Assembly: GCA_029246385.1 (NCBI GenBank)
Contig: JAQWNG010000028.1
Span: 120,822-184,821 of the forward strand
Reading direction: 5' to 3'
Source of the DNA: Halioglobus sp.
Lineage (GTDB): Bacteria; Pseudomonadota; Gammaproteobacteria; Pseudomonadales; Halieaceae
Length of the DNA stretch: 64,000 nucleotides
The notes beneath the pieces are model-generated. The model was given only the letters and a program-made list of their open reading frames with translations. It did not search any database and was not told where the DNA came from. Each line of letters opens with the position of its first letter. Within the stretch, counting starts at the first letter, position 1. The position numbers were made by a program, and so were the translations under genes. Of the stretch, positions 18,901 through 27,556 are shown one piece after another.

Positions 18901-19155
18901 TCAGCCACCCGTCACTGGGGGAAAAAATGCAATTTCATCGCCGTCGTTCAACTCACAATTATCAGTAACCACCTGCTGGTTGACCGCGCGAATCATGTTT
19001 TCCTGCGTCAGAACGTTACGCCAAGACTCACCATACTCGACACAGAGCTGCTCCTGCAGTGCATATAGGTCCAATCGGCTACCTGGCCACTGTAACTCCA
19101 ACCCAGAGCATGACAGCTCCTCCCTTATCCGTGCAAAAAACAGTATTTTTAGCAT
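18901..19155 (-). CDS. moaD: Molybdopterin synthase sulfur carrier MoaD
   Basis: 84 residues from the ATG that overlaps the moaC stop codon by one base (TAATG), which decides the start; the open frame extends upstream into moaC but without family likeness. Ubiquitin-like fold beginning [14 protein letters not shown] and ending FFPPVTGG, with the C-terminal Gly-Gly that is adenylated and thiocarboxylated. Partner of MoaE encoded directly after it. Confidence 0.93.
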   Translation of the reverse strand: MLKILFFARIREELSCSGLELQWPGSRLDLYALQEQLCVEYGESWRNVLTQENMIRAVNQQVVTDNCELNDGDEIAFFPPVTGG

Positions 19156-19646
19156 TAGGGTTCCCCCTCTGCGTCGCGACTCCATAGGCCTGATTCACCG
19201 CCCGCTTTTTTCACTAAGGTAACGCCATGAATTTCCATCCCTCGATCCACCGCTTTGCACATGTCATAAATCGTAAGCGCAGCGATCGATGCAGCCGTTA
19301 ATGCTTCCATCTCTACTCCAGTTTTTCCTGACACTTTACAGCAGGCCTCGATCATGACCTGAGCCAACTCGGGCTTCAGTTCAAAGCTCACCTCTATTGA
19401 CGTCAGCATCAAAGGATGACAAAGCGGAATAAGATCTGCACACTTTTTTGCCGCCTGAATGCCTGCGATACGAGCGACGGCCAGCACATCACCTTTTTTA
19501 TGTGCGCCCTGCTGCAACAGAGTAAACGTTTGCGGCTGCATCGATACCACTGCTGCAGCGGTGGCGACGCGCTCGGTAATGGCCTTGTCCCCAACATCTA
19601 CCATATGGGCAGCGCCGTGATCATCGAGATGGGTGAGTCGACTCAT
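19155..19646 (-). CDS. moaC: Cyclic pyranopterin monophosphate synthase MoaC
   Basis: 163 residues, standard length. Typical blocks: [40 protein letters not shown] (cited in part: LIPLCHPL) and [20 protein letters not shown] with DRGMEIHGV. MoaC forms cyclic pyranopterin monophosphate from the MoaA product. First gene of the moaCDE operon; MoaA, which acts just before it, is not in the window. Divergent from the LLM-class gene with a 160-base gap. Confidence 0.95.
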   Translation of the reverse strand: MSRLTHLDDHGAAHMVDVGDKAITERVATAAAVVSMQPQTFTLLQQGAHKKGDVLAVARIAGIQAAKKCADLIPLCHPLMLTSIEVSFELKPELAQVMIEACCKVSGKTGVEMEALTAASIAALTIYDMCKAVDRGMEIHGVTLVKKAGGESGLWSRDAEGEP

Positions 19647-19808
19647 TAATTACTCCGCAGGCAAAGACTTTGAGACCGGCAGAGTCTATCCAATGCTGCC
19701 GCTGATTGAAAATATAATTGATCGGTGAAGTCAACGAAATTGGCCCCACAGCACTTCCTCTTATCATGACTGATGGCGTAAAGTGAGCCTCCGCAATAGG
19801 AGATTACT

Positions 19809-20825
19809 ATGTCGAAACTTTCTCTCGGCCTGCAACTAGGCTATTGGGGCGCGCTGGCGCCAGGAAATGCTCATGTTGAGCTCGCGCAGGAGGCCGAGCG
19901 TCTGGGCTTTGATTCTGTGTGGACGGCAGAGTCATGGGGCAGTGATTGCTTTACGCCACTGGCGTGGATAGGTGCTAATACAAAAACCATTCGACTGGGC
20001 ACCTCGGTTGCTCAACTGTCGGCCCGCACGCCGACGGCCTGCGCGATGGCGACGCTGTCAATAGATCATCTATCAGGTGGGCGCATGACGCTCGGACTGG
20101 GCGTCTCGGGTCCGCAGGTGGTGGAGGGCTGGTATGGACAGCCTTACAGCAAGCCAGTGACTCGAACGCGTGAGTATGTGGACATCATTCGCAAGGTGCT
20201 GTCTCGTGAGGCTCCTGTTACCAATGACGGCGAATTCTATCCACTGCCCTATAACGGAGTAGGTGCCTGGGGCATGGGCAAACCACTAAAATCAATTACG
20301 CACCCATTACGGGCAGACGTTCCCATTTTTATTGGCGCCGAGGGGCCTAAAAATGTGACGCAAACAGCCGAGATTGCCGATGGCTGGCTGCCACTGTACT
20401 ACTCACCGTATCGCCAAGAGGTTTATGCGGATCAACTAACCGCTGCCAAGCCAGGCTTTGAAATCGCACCCACCGTGTTGGTCAACATCAATGACGATAT
20501 GGAGCAGGCGCTCTATCCAGTCAAAGCGATGCTGGGCTTCTATATTGGCGGCATGGGATCGGCCAAACGCAACTTCCACAAGGAATTGATGGCACGTATG
20601 GGCTACCCTGAGGAAGCGGATCAGATTCAGAAGCTATTTTTTGAGGGCAAAAGGGATGAGGCCATTGCAGCAGTACCAAGTGAGTTTGCCGATGAAATAT
20701 CGCTGTCTGGGCCTAAGGATCGCATCAAAGAAAAACTCAAAGATTGGGAAAACTCGCCTGTCACTTCGCTGCTGATTAATGGCGATAGTCATCTGCTCAG
20801 AACGATGGCAGAGCTTGCAACCTAG
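19809..20825 (+). CDS. LLM-class (luciferase-like) F420/flavin-dependent oxidoreductase
   Basis: 338 residues, ATG six bases after AGGAG. The luciferase-like TIM barrel is recognisable: HVELAQEAERLGFDSVWTAE, TIRLGTSVAQLSARTPTACAMA, LSGGRMTLGLGVSGPQVVEGWYG, PIFIGAEGPKNVTQTAEIADGW. The arrangement follows LLM proteins usually annotated F420-dependent in actinobacteria; in proteobacteria the true cofactor may be FMN or F420. Probably acts on an alcohol, ketone or acyl-CoA. Single gene; the sequence gives no substrate. Confidence 0.83.
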   Translation: MSKLSLGLQLGYWGALAPGNAHVELAQEAERLGFDSVWTAESWGSDCFTPLAWIGANTKTIRLGTSVAQLSARTPTACAMATLSIDHLSGGRMTLGLGVSGPQVVEGWYGQPYSKPVTRTREYVDIIRKVLSREAPVTNDGEFYPLPYNGVGAWGMGKPLKSITHPLRADVPIFIGAEGPKNVTQTAEIADGWLPLYYSPYRQEVYADQLTAAKPGFEIAPTVLVNINDDMEQALYPVKAMLGFYIGGMGSAKRNFHKELMARMGYPEEADQIQKLFFEGKRDEAIAAVPSEFADEISLSGPKDRIKEKLKDWENSPVTSLLINGDSHLLRTMAELAT

Positions 20826-21160
20826 GGGGGCTAGGTCGAACCCGGTCTGTCATAACTTGCCAGATCGGTAGAACGACGCTGCCTGCATTCGCTATGGTGC
20901 TGCAAGACTTGGATATCTAGTCTAAACCGCAATGATATAGGCCTCGATATCACACTGAGCAGCGCAGGATTCTTAGAGACTCTAGAAACCTATTAAAATT
21001 CACTGAGGATGTTAATTCAGGCTGATCTGTGGCACAGTCTGGCGCGGCTAATCTACGTTGTAAAAATCTGACGAGTATCAGATCATAATCGTCATTTCAG
21101 CGCCGGATAGAGTTTATAAACGCCCATGTAGCCAGGCTAAATAAGGATACAGACAGCTCA
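20826..21160. other. Intergenic region without recognised gene
   Basis: 335 bases between the LLM-class gene and the GPH transporter. No open frame of note. A short inverted repeat ATCTGA-N6-TCAGAT lies near 21067-21085, and a CCTAG/CTAGG stem directly follows the LLM stop codon; neither has a T-run, so they are not obvious terminators. Confidence 0.4.
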
Positions 21161-22570
21161 ATGGTGACCTTCTCTAATCGGCTCCTTTATAGCTCAGGCG
21201 CCATCACCTATGCCTTGAAAGATGCCGCATTCGCTGCTTTTGTATTGCTCTATTACAAACAGGTTTTGGGACTCAGCGGCACACTTACCGGACTGGCTAT
21301 TGCTCTGTCAGTTGTGTGGGACGCCATTTCAGACCCGATGGTCGGCGCATGGTCCGACAATTTACGCACTCGCTGGGGGCGCCGGCATCCTCTCATGATC
21401 GCGGCTGTATTGCCCATCGCACTCGGTTTTATCGCGCTATTTCAACCGCCAGCAGGCGTTCTAACAAGTCAGAGTTGTTTATTCCTGTGGCTTTTGGGTA
21501 GCGTTATCGTGCTGCGTACGGCCCTAACATTTTTCATGATTCCCTATTTGGCCCTTGGCGCGGAAATGGCCACGGACTATCATGAGCGCACGCGTATTGC
21601 CAGTGCTCGAACTAATCTGGGCTGGTTTGCGGGCGTAGTGGTAGCTGCCGCGGCGATGTTTTTCATTTTTAACGACAAACAAGACATGGACGGCCGCTTC
21701 ATCGCTGAGAACTATCACCTCTATGGCTGGTTCAGTGCACTTGGCGTGATTATCTTTAGTTACATTTGTATCCAAAGTACCTGGCACTACATCCCAATGC
21801 TAATCAAGCGCACCTCAGCTAAAAGTGACAATCTAGTGCGCAATATCTTAGCAACGTTTAATAACCCGAACTTTCGTTATCTCGTCTTTCTAGAAACAGC
21901 CGTCGGCGGACTGGGAGGCGTTCTCAGTGCGCTGCTTATGGTCAGCTTCACCTATTTTTGGGAACTCGATACGCTACAAATATCTGTACTGTTTGCAGGA
22001 CCGCCAATCCTAGCCGTCATTCTCGTGGCTGGCAGTTCACGCTTAATGGGCAAGCGGCTGGAAAAACAGCAGCTGTTGCAGTTGAGCTGCATAATAGGAG
22101 CACTCAACCTGACTTGGCTTACACCGCTAAAACTATTGGGATGGCTGCCGCAGGAAGCGGGAATCGTGTTCGGACTGGTGTTTGTCAACTATGCCATATT
22201 TGTCACCATGACTATTATGCGAACGATCGCCACTCAGGCTTTACTAGCCGACATAGCCGATGAACATGAGCTGGCAACGGGGCAGCGGCAGGAGGGGGTG
22301 ATGTTTGCGGCAGCATTCTTCGCGGCTAAATTTTGCGCCGGTTTTGGCTACTTGGTAGCAGGCCCCTTCCTAGATATTATAGGGCTTGAAGCCGGTGCAT
22401 TGCCTGGCGAAACGCCCGAAAGCGTTGCGCTAGGGCTCGGCATTGTAATGGGGCCCGGATTGGCACTGATACTGATAGTACCGATTTGGATGTCGTTGAA
22501 ACTCGATGCCAGTTTGGCTGGGCAACTCGCGGTACAAAGAGCATTGAAGGAACGCGCGAAGACAACGTAA
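21161..22570 (+). CDS. GPH-type major facilitator transporter
   Basis: 469 residues with about twelve membrane segments. The glycoside-pentoside-hexuronide/cation symporter motif between helices 2 and 3 is present: VWDAISDPMVGAWSDNLRTRWGRRHP (cited in parts: DAISDPMVGAWSD, RWGRRHP), and GFGYLVAGPFLD is seen in a late helix. In marine gammaproteobacteria such transporters sit near genes for steroid, glycoside or lipid use. Possibly the first gene of the accessory block followed by the PQQ dehydrogenase (117 bases on). Substrate unknown. Confidence 0.83.
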   Translation: MVTFSNRLLYSSGAITYALKDAAFAAFVLLYYKQVLGLSGTLTGLAIALSVVWDAISDPMVGAWSDNLRTRWGRRHPLMIAAVLPIALGFIALFQPPAGVLTSQSCLFLWLLGSVIVLRTALTFFMIPYLALGAEMATDYHERTRIASARTNLGWFAGVVVAAAAMFFIFNDKQDMDGRFIAENYHLYGWFSALGVIIFSYICIQSTWHYIPMLIKRTSAKSDNLVRNILATFNNPNFRYLVFLETAVGGLGGVLSALLMVSFTYFWELDTLQISVLFAGPPILAVILVAGSSRLMGKRLEKQQLLQLSCIIGALNLTWLTPLKLLGWLPQEAGIVFGLVFVNYAIFVTMTIMRTIATQALLADIADEHELATGQRQEGVMFAAAFFAAKFCAGFGYLVAGPFLDIIGLEAGALPGETPESVALGLGIVMGPGLALILIVPIWMSLKLDASLAGQLAVQRALKERAKTT

Positions 22571-22603
22571 ATAAAAACGAAGCCCAGCAATTCAGCACTC
22601 TAT

Positions 22604-22663
22604 TTGCGTTATGATTCAACAATATATGATGTCCATACATAATTAGTTTGCTGTCTAACGCAA
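22604..22663. promoter_or_regulatory. Inverted repeat upstream of the PQQ dehydrogenase
   Basis: Perfect 8-base arms TTGCGTTA (22604-22611) and TAACGCAA (22656-22663), 44 bases apart, ending 24 bases before the start codon of the dehydrogenase. It may be an operator pair or part of a leader; with no T-run after it, it is not a clear terminator for the transporter gene. Confidence 0.4.
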
Positions 22664-22687
22664 CACATTTTAGAGTATCGTCCTGTT

Positions 22688-24889
22688 ATGATTAGATTTT
22701 TTCTCTCCATCAACGCTTCTGCCTTGGTAATGGTCATGCTTATAGCGTGCACGCCACAAAGCCAGATCGACTCATCCAGATCTGCGGGGATGGCAACGTC
22801 TAGTGTAGCGGCAATAGACGGTGAGCGCCTTGTAAAGGCTGATAACGCACCCGGTGAGTGGATGACTCATGGGCGTACCTACAGCGAACAACGCTACAGC
22901 CCTTTGACACAGATTAATGTCGACAACGTCGCTGAGCTTGGCTTAGCTTGGTCTTACGACCTCAAAACAAAACGCGGTATCGAAGCGACCTCTCTTATGG
23001 TGGACGGGGTTATCTATACAACGTCTGCCTGGAGCGTTGTGCATGCTATAGATGCTCGCAATGGAAAGAAACTGTGGACGTTTGACCCGAAAGTGGCCAA
23101 GGAAAAATCTAAACATGCCTGCTGTGATGTGGTTAATCGGGGTGTTGCGATCTGGCAGGGACAAGTCTTTTTCGGTGCACTGGACGGTCGTCTATTTGCA
23201 CTCGATGCTGCCACCGGAGGCGTTAATTGGCAGGTACCCACGTTTGATCCCGCGTTGCCTTATACCATCACCGGCGCGCCCCGCGTGATTAAAGACAAAG
23301 TTATGATCGGCAACGGAGGCGCCGAATTTGGTGTGCGAGGCTATATCAGCGCCTACAACGTCGCAGATGGATCCATGGCATGGCGCTTCTACACGGTGCC
23401 CGGCAATCCGGCGCTCGGATTTGAAAACGATGCGATGGCACTGGCCGGCGCAACATGGAATGGTGAATGGTGGAAGCTTGGAGGGGGCGGTGGCACCGTC
23501 TGGGACTCAATGGCTTATGACCCTGATCTAGACTTACTGTATTTCGGCGTCGGCAATGGCACTCCGTGGAACCAAGAAATCCGCTCTCCAGGGGGCGGTG
23601 ATAACCTGTTTCTGTCATCTATCGTAGCTGTTCGCCCAGACACGGGAGAGTACGTATGGCACTATCAGACCACACCCGGTGAGACCTGGGATTATACCGC
23701 CACACAGCATATTATTCTCGCAGATATATCGCTACGCGGCAGTGTTAGAAAGACGCTGATGCAGGCTCCGAAAAACGGTTTTTTTTACCTGCTGGATCGT
23801 GAAACCGGTGAATTATTGTCAGCCGAGAACTACATTAATATAACCTGGGCAACGCACGTCGACATGCGAACAGGTCGGCCAGTAGAAATTCCTGAAGCCC
23901 GGTATATAGATGTGCCGTTCATGCTTTACCCATCTTACCTTGGCGGACACAACTGGCACCCAATGTCATACAGCCCGGCGACCGGCCTAGTTTACATCCC
24001 GGTTCTGGATATACCTGCAGTGTATGGCCAACCTGAAAACTTCGAATATAACCCAGGTGTTGGTAACACAGGGACAGACTCAGTGATCGGTGGCCTGCCC
24101 GACGATCAGGCCGAACGAGATGCTATTGGCGCATTGGTGCAAGGCCGCTTACTAGCATGGGACCCAATAGAGCAAAAAGAAGCATGGCGCGCAGAGCACA
24201 AGGGGTCATGGAATGGCGGTGTATTGTCCACGGCAGGTAACCTCGTATTTCAAGGCACCGCAGACGGCAACCTAGTCGCCTATCGCGCTGATACCGGCGA
24301 GCAGCTATGGGAGTTTTCAACCCAGACTGGCGTGGTGGCGCCACCAATGACCTACGAGATAGAGGGAGTGCAATATATTTCGGTTAATGTAGGTTGGGGC
24401 GGCGCCTTTGCATTAGTGTTTGGTGAATACGTACAGGCTGAAAGTTTACCCAATGTTAGTCGCGTGCTGACATTTAAATTGGGAGGTAAAGCCACCCTTC
24501 CCGCCGTTACTTGGAAGCCGACGGTAGTGTTTAATCCGCCGCCGCTAATGACGGATGAAGCCACACTGCAATTAGGGCATCAGACTTACCAAGATGTTTG
24601 TATGGGTTGTCATGGGCTAAATGCCGTATCAGGGCTGTTACTTCCTGATTTAAGAGGCTCGGTTTACCTTTGGGACAAGCAAGACTGGGAGAGCGTGGTG
24701 CGAGGCGGGATGCTGAAGCAGCTTGGCATGCCATCTTTCAAAGACAATATTAGTACGACACAGAGCGAAGCTATAAGAGCCTATGTGGTTCAACAAGCTC
24801 GACGAGGACAGGCCTTACAGGCGCCGACGCCCACTACCGCTATGACAAAATATACGACGATAAGCGTCTCTCCAGAGGTAACGAGATGA
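22688..24889 (+). CDS. PQQ-dependent quinohemoprotein alcohol dehydrogenase, lipoprotein with C-terminal cytochrome c
   Basis: 733 residues. A lipoprotein signal ends in LIAC (Cys21), so the enzyme should be membrane-anchored. The eight-bladed quinoprotein propeller follows, with the vicinal disulfide Cys145-Cys146 (HACCDVVNRG), GGGGTVWDSMAYDPDLDLLYFGVGN (cited in part: GGTVWDSMAYDPD) and GETWDYTATQH carrying the catalytic-base Asp. A C-terminal cytochrome c domain binds one heme at CMGCH (Cys638, Cys641, His642). The family oxidises alcohols in the periplasm and passes electrons through the heme to the respiratory chain. Substrate unknown. Followed by the translocase-like gene and the exported MDR gene, probably as one operon. 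Confidence 0.9.
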   Translation: MIRFFLSINASALVMVMLIACTPQSQIDSSRSAGMATSSVAAIDGERLVKADNAPGEWMTHGRTYSEQRYSPLTQINVDNVAELGLAWSYDLKTKRGIEATSLMVDGVIYTTSAWSVVHAIDARNGKKLWTFDPKVAKEKSKHACCDVVNRGVAIWQGQVFFGALDGRLFALDAATGGVNWQVPTFDPALPYTITGAPRVIKDKVMIGNGGAEFGVRGYISAYNVADGSMAWRFYTVPGNPALGFENDAMALAGATWNGEWWKLGGGGGTVWDSMAYDPDLDLLYFGVGNGTPWNQEIRSPGGGDNLFLSSIVAVRPDTGEYVWHYQTTPGETWDYTATQHIILADISLRGSVRKTLMQAPKNGFFYLLDRETGELLSAENYINITWATHVDMRTGRPVEIPEARYIDVPFMLYPSYLGGHNWHPMSYSPATGLVYIPVLDIPAVYGQPENFEYNPGVGNTGTDSVIGGLPDDQAERDAIGALVQGRLLAWDPIEQKEAWRAEHKGSWNGGVLSTAGNLVFQGTADGNLVAYRADTGEQLWEFSTQTGVVAPPMTYEIEGVQYISVNVGWGGAFALVFGEYVQAESLPNVSRVLTFKLGGKATLPAVTWKPTVVFNPPPLMTDEATLQLGHQTYQDVCMGCHGLNAVSGLLLPDLRGSVYLWDKQDWESVVRGGMLKQLGMPSFKDNISTTQSEAIRAYVVQQARRGQALQAPTPTTAMTKYTTISVSPEVTR

Positions 24890-24986
24890 GCCCCTCCCAA
24901 CCTGTGCAACAATTACGGGGGCCTATCGATTTACCATTTCAATCTGCCTTGCGCGATGGGCATGCGGGCCCCTAGAGGATTCATTC

Positions 24987-26279
24987 GTGCCTGACAGCAG
25001 TAATCCGATTAGCAGGCTCCTGAAACGAGTCTCAAGAATTGAAAACCATGAGATCAATGCGACCCTAAGCTCGTTTCTTTTTGTGGTCATATTGATGTCC
25101 GCATATTACATCCTTCGACCTGTTCGAGATGCGATGGCCAGTGACTGGACTGATGCAGAAGTCAGCTGGTTGTGGACGCTAAACTTTTTTATCAGCACTG
25201 CTGTTGTTGCGCTATATGGTGTTGCCGTATCACGGTTTCGCTTTCAACTACTCGTCCCAACGGTGTACGGTTTTTTTGCGTTGACGTTTGTCGTTTTCTA
25301 CGTGTTCGCGTCAAGCTCAGTCGATCGAAACTTAATCGATAAGTCTTTCTATGTCTGGGTCAGCGTATTTAGTTTGCTGCATATTTCCGTATTCTGGAGC
25401 TTTATGTCAGATTTGTTCAACAAGGAACAAGCAGGAAGACTTTTTGGCATTATTGCGGCTGGCGCCAGCATCGGAGGCCTGATCGGCCCTGCTATACCTT
25501 CTTTTTTCTCCGAGTCTTTAGGTACGGATAACTTGATGTTGATTGCCAGTGGCATGCTATTGCTGCCAATACCGATTATTTTCTATTTACAGTCACTGAA
25601 GTCTTTGCAGCTACATAATGAAGACTTAATTTTAGAGGAGGCGCCATCGAGGATTGGTGGCAACCCGTTTGCAGGCTTCAAATTATTTTTCTCAAATCCC
25701 TATCTGCTGGCTATCGCTTTATTTATCTTCCTCTACACCGGCATAAGCTCATTTATTTACTTTGAGCTCAAGAATCTACTGGCCGATTTCAGTCGTTCAG
25801 AGCGAGCCGCGGTGTGGGCACAAATGGACCTCGCGGTTAATACGTTGTCTATCGCTACAGGCCTATTCGCTACCGGACGTATTATGAGTAAGTTTGGCAT
25901 GCCAGTGACGATAGCAATGGTTCCAGTTCTTATTTGTATTGGCTTGATAGTAATAGCGATATCACCCGTGATCGCGGTAGTTGTTGGCTTACAGATATTG
26001 CGGCGTGCTGGCAACTATGCTGTTACTCGTCCTGCTCGTGAAATGCTTTTCACTCGGGTTGATCGAGAAACACGCTTCAAAGCAAAGCCGGTAATTGACA
26101 TTGTCGCTTATCGCGGAGGCGATACCGTCATGGCTTGGTTATTTACTGGACTAACTCAGGGACTTGGGTTGGGCTTAGCATCAGTAGCGGTTGTTGGAGC
26201 GGGCATAGCGGCACTCTGGACACTGGTAGCGCTATATCTAGGACGATGGTTTGAAAGAGATGTAAGATCTCCACCCTAA
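24987..26279 (+). CDS. ADP/ATP-translocase-like (TLC/NTT) MFS membrane protein
   Basis: 430 residues, GTG start behind AGAGGA. About twelve hydrophobic segments; the N-terminal SAYYILRPVRDAMASDW and the central FWSFMSDLFNKEQAGRLFGIIAAGASIGGLIGP match the NTP/NDP-exchange-transporter-like branch of the MFS, best known from intracellular parasites but also found in free-living bacteria where the substrate is not known. VTRPAREMLFTRVDRETRFKAKPVIDI (cited in part: TRPAREMLFTRV) is another family block. It lies 97 bases after the PQQ dehydrogenase and 53 before the MDR gene. Nucleotide exchange should not be assumed here. Confidence 0.72.
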   Translation: MPDSSNPISRLLKRVSRIENHEINATLSSFLFVVILMSAYYILRPVRDAMASDWTDAEVSWLWTLNFFISTAVVALYGVAVSRFRFQLLVPTVYGFFALTFVVFYVFASSSVDRNLIDKSFYVWVSVFSLLHISVFWSFMSDLFNKEQAGRLFGIIAAGASIGGLIGPAIPSFFSESLGTDNLMLIASGMLLLPIPIIFYLQSLKSLQLHNEDLILEEAPSRIGGNPFAGFKLFFSNPYLLAIALFIFLYTGISSFIYFELKNLLADFSRSERAAVWAQMDLAVNTLSIATGLFATGRIMSKFGMPVTIAMVPVLICIGLIVIAISPVIAVVVGLQILRRAGNYAVTRPAREMLFTRVDRETRFKAKPVIDIVAYRGGDTVMAWLFTGLTQGLGLGLASVAVVGAGIAALWTLVALYLGRWFERDVRSPP

Positions 26280-26332
26280 ACGGCGGTCCGCGCGCCTTGT
26301 GAATTCATAAATATTACCTACGGAGAAGCAGT

Positions 26333-27439
26333 ATGAAAAATATCTCAATCGTTTCAGTCTTAGCCCTCATGCTAGGCATAACGCCTTGCATCGCAGAGGA
26401 ATATAGCAGCAACGGAGCATCTCCGAAAGGCGATTCCTCACTTAAGTATGTTGAATTCAGCGAAATGGGAAATCCCGCAAAGGTGCTGCAGGTGAAAGCG
26501 GACACCGCGCGCGCATTAGAAAATGGGGAGGTAAGAGTAAAAGTACTGGCGGCACCCATTCATCCCTCAAACCTACTGCAAATTTCTGGGCTCTATGCTA
26601 CTGCACCAGAGTTACCGTCCATTCCAGGCAGCGAAGGCGTTGGGCAGGTCATAGAGACGTCGGCAGGAGTAACGCGTTTGGTTGTTGGTCAGCAGGTGCT
26701 TTTAGTTGGTGGTGGTACTTGGCGTGATCAAATTATCGCACCGGCTGTGAGTTTTATCCCCTTGCCAGATCTTGGGACACTAAGTTCTGGAATGATTGAG
26801 CAACTTTCTATGACCGCAGTTAATCCGCTTTCTGCACTCCTGATGCTGACGTCTTTTGTCGATCTTAAAAAGGGTGAGTGGCTTGTGCACAGCGCCGCAA
26901 ATTCGGCTGTCGGGGGATACATTATTCAGCTCGCAAAACAACGCGGAATAAGGACGGTCAATGTTGTGCGTCGTGAGGGTTTAGCAGAAGACTTGATGTT
27001 AAAAGGCGGCGATGTCGTGTTGATCGATGGTCCAGACCTTGCCGCACAAATCGCCAGCGCCACCGACAACGCACCGATAGCGCTGGGGATCGATGCCGTG
27101 GGCGGTAAGACGTTTACTCGCCTAGCACAAAGTCTTAACAATGGAAGCACTATGGTGTCATATGGCGTAATGTCTGGAAAACCGGTGACGTTGAATCCAG
27201 CGATGTTGATTTTTAATGACATTCGAGTACGTGGATTTTGGTTATCTAAGTGGTTTGAGACAGCTACAATGGCAGAGCAGCAGGCTGCCCTTGGACAAAT
27301 TATTCCTTTGATCCTTAGCGGTGCACTCTCAGCGAACGTTGACTCACGATTTACCGTTAGCGAAATAAAACAAGCGGTCGAGCGCGCAGCCCAATCCGGG
27401 AGGAATGGAAAAGTCCTTATTGTGCCTAATCCGCTATAG
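26333..27439 (+). CDS. MDR-family quinone/enoyl-thioester oxidoreductase with N-terminal signal peptide
   Basis: 368 residues. GGAG seven bases before the ATG supports this start. A Sec-type signal (KNISIVSVLALMLGITPCIA, cleavage near residue 21) and a short linker precede a medium-chain dehydrogenase/reductase domain starting LKYVEFSEMGNP, the point where cytosolic relatives begin. AAPIHPSNLLQI and GSEGVGQVIE are catalytic-domain motifs, and the cofactor loop is SAANSAVGGYIIQLAKQRG, resembling 2-enoyl-thioester reductases (MECR/ETR). No zinc ligands are seen. NADPH would be absent in the periplasm, so either it uses another electron source or its localisation differs. Probably co-transcribed with the PQQ dehydrogenase. 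Confidence 0.8.
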   Translation: MKNISIVSVLALMLGITPCIAEEYSSNGASPKGDSSLKYVEFSEMGNPAKVLQVKADTARALENGEVRVKVLAAPIHPSNLLQISGLYATAPELPSIPGSEGVGQVIETSAGVTRLVVGQQVLLVGGGTWRDQIIAPAVSFIPLPDLGTLSSGMIEQLSMTAVNPLSALLMLTSFVDLKKGEWLVHSAANSAVGGYIIQLAKQRGIRTVNVVRREGLAEDLMLKGGDVVLIDGPDLAAQIASATDNAPIALGIDAVGGKTFTRLAQSLNNGSTMVSYGVMSGKPVTLNPAMLIFNDIRVRGFWLSKWFETATMAEQQAALGQIIPLILSGALSANVDSRFTVSEIKQAVERAAQSGRNGKVLIVPNPL

Positions 27440-27556
27440 AGTTTTTTTCAGACGGTCGCGCCGAACTGCCCGTCTCTCAAGTTGCAGATTGAAGGACGGG
27501 GTATTGGGTGTTATGAATCGGTTTACTCTTCGAAGAAGAACACCCGGCGTGACACG

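Noticed and set aside
27440..27556. Stem-loops AGACGG/CCGTCT and GGGTGTT/AACACCC between the MDR gene and the TonB receptor as terminators
   Set aside because: Convergent genes make a terminator likely here, but neither stem is followed by a T-run on the needed strand, so no confident call is made.
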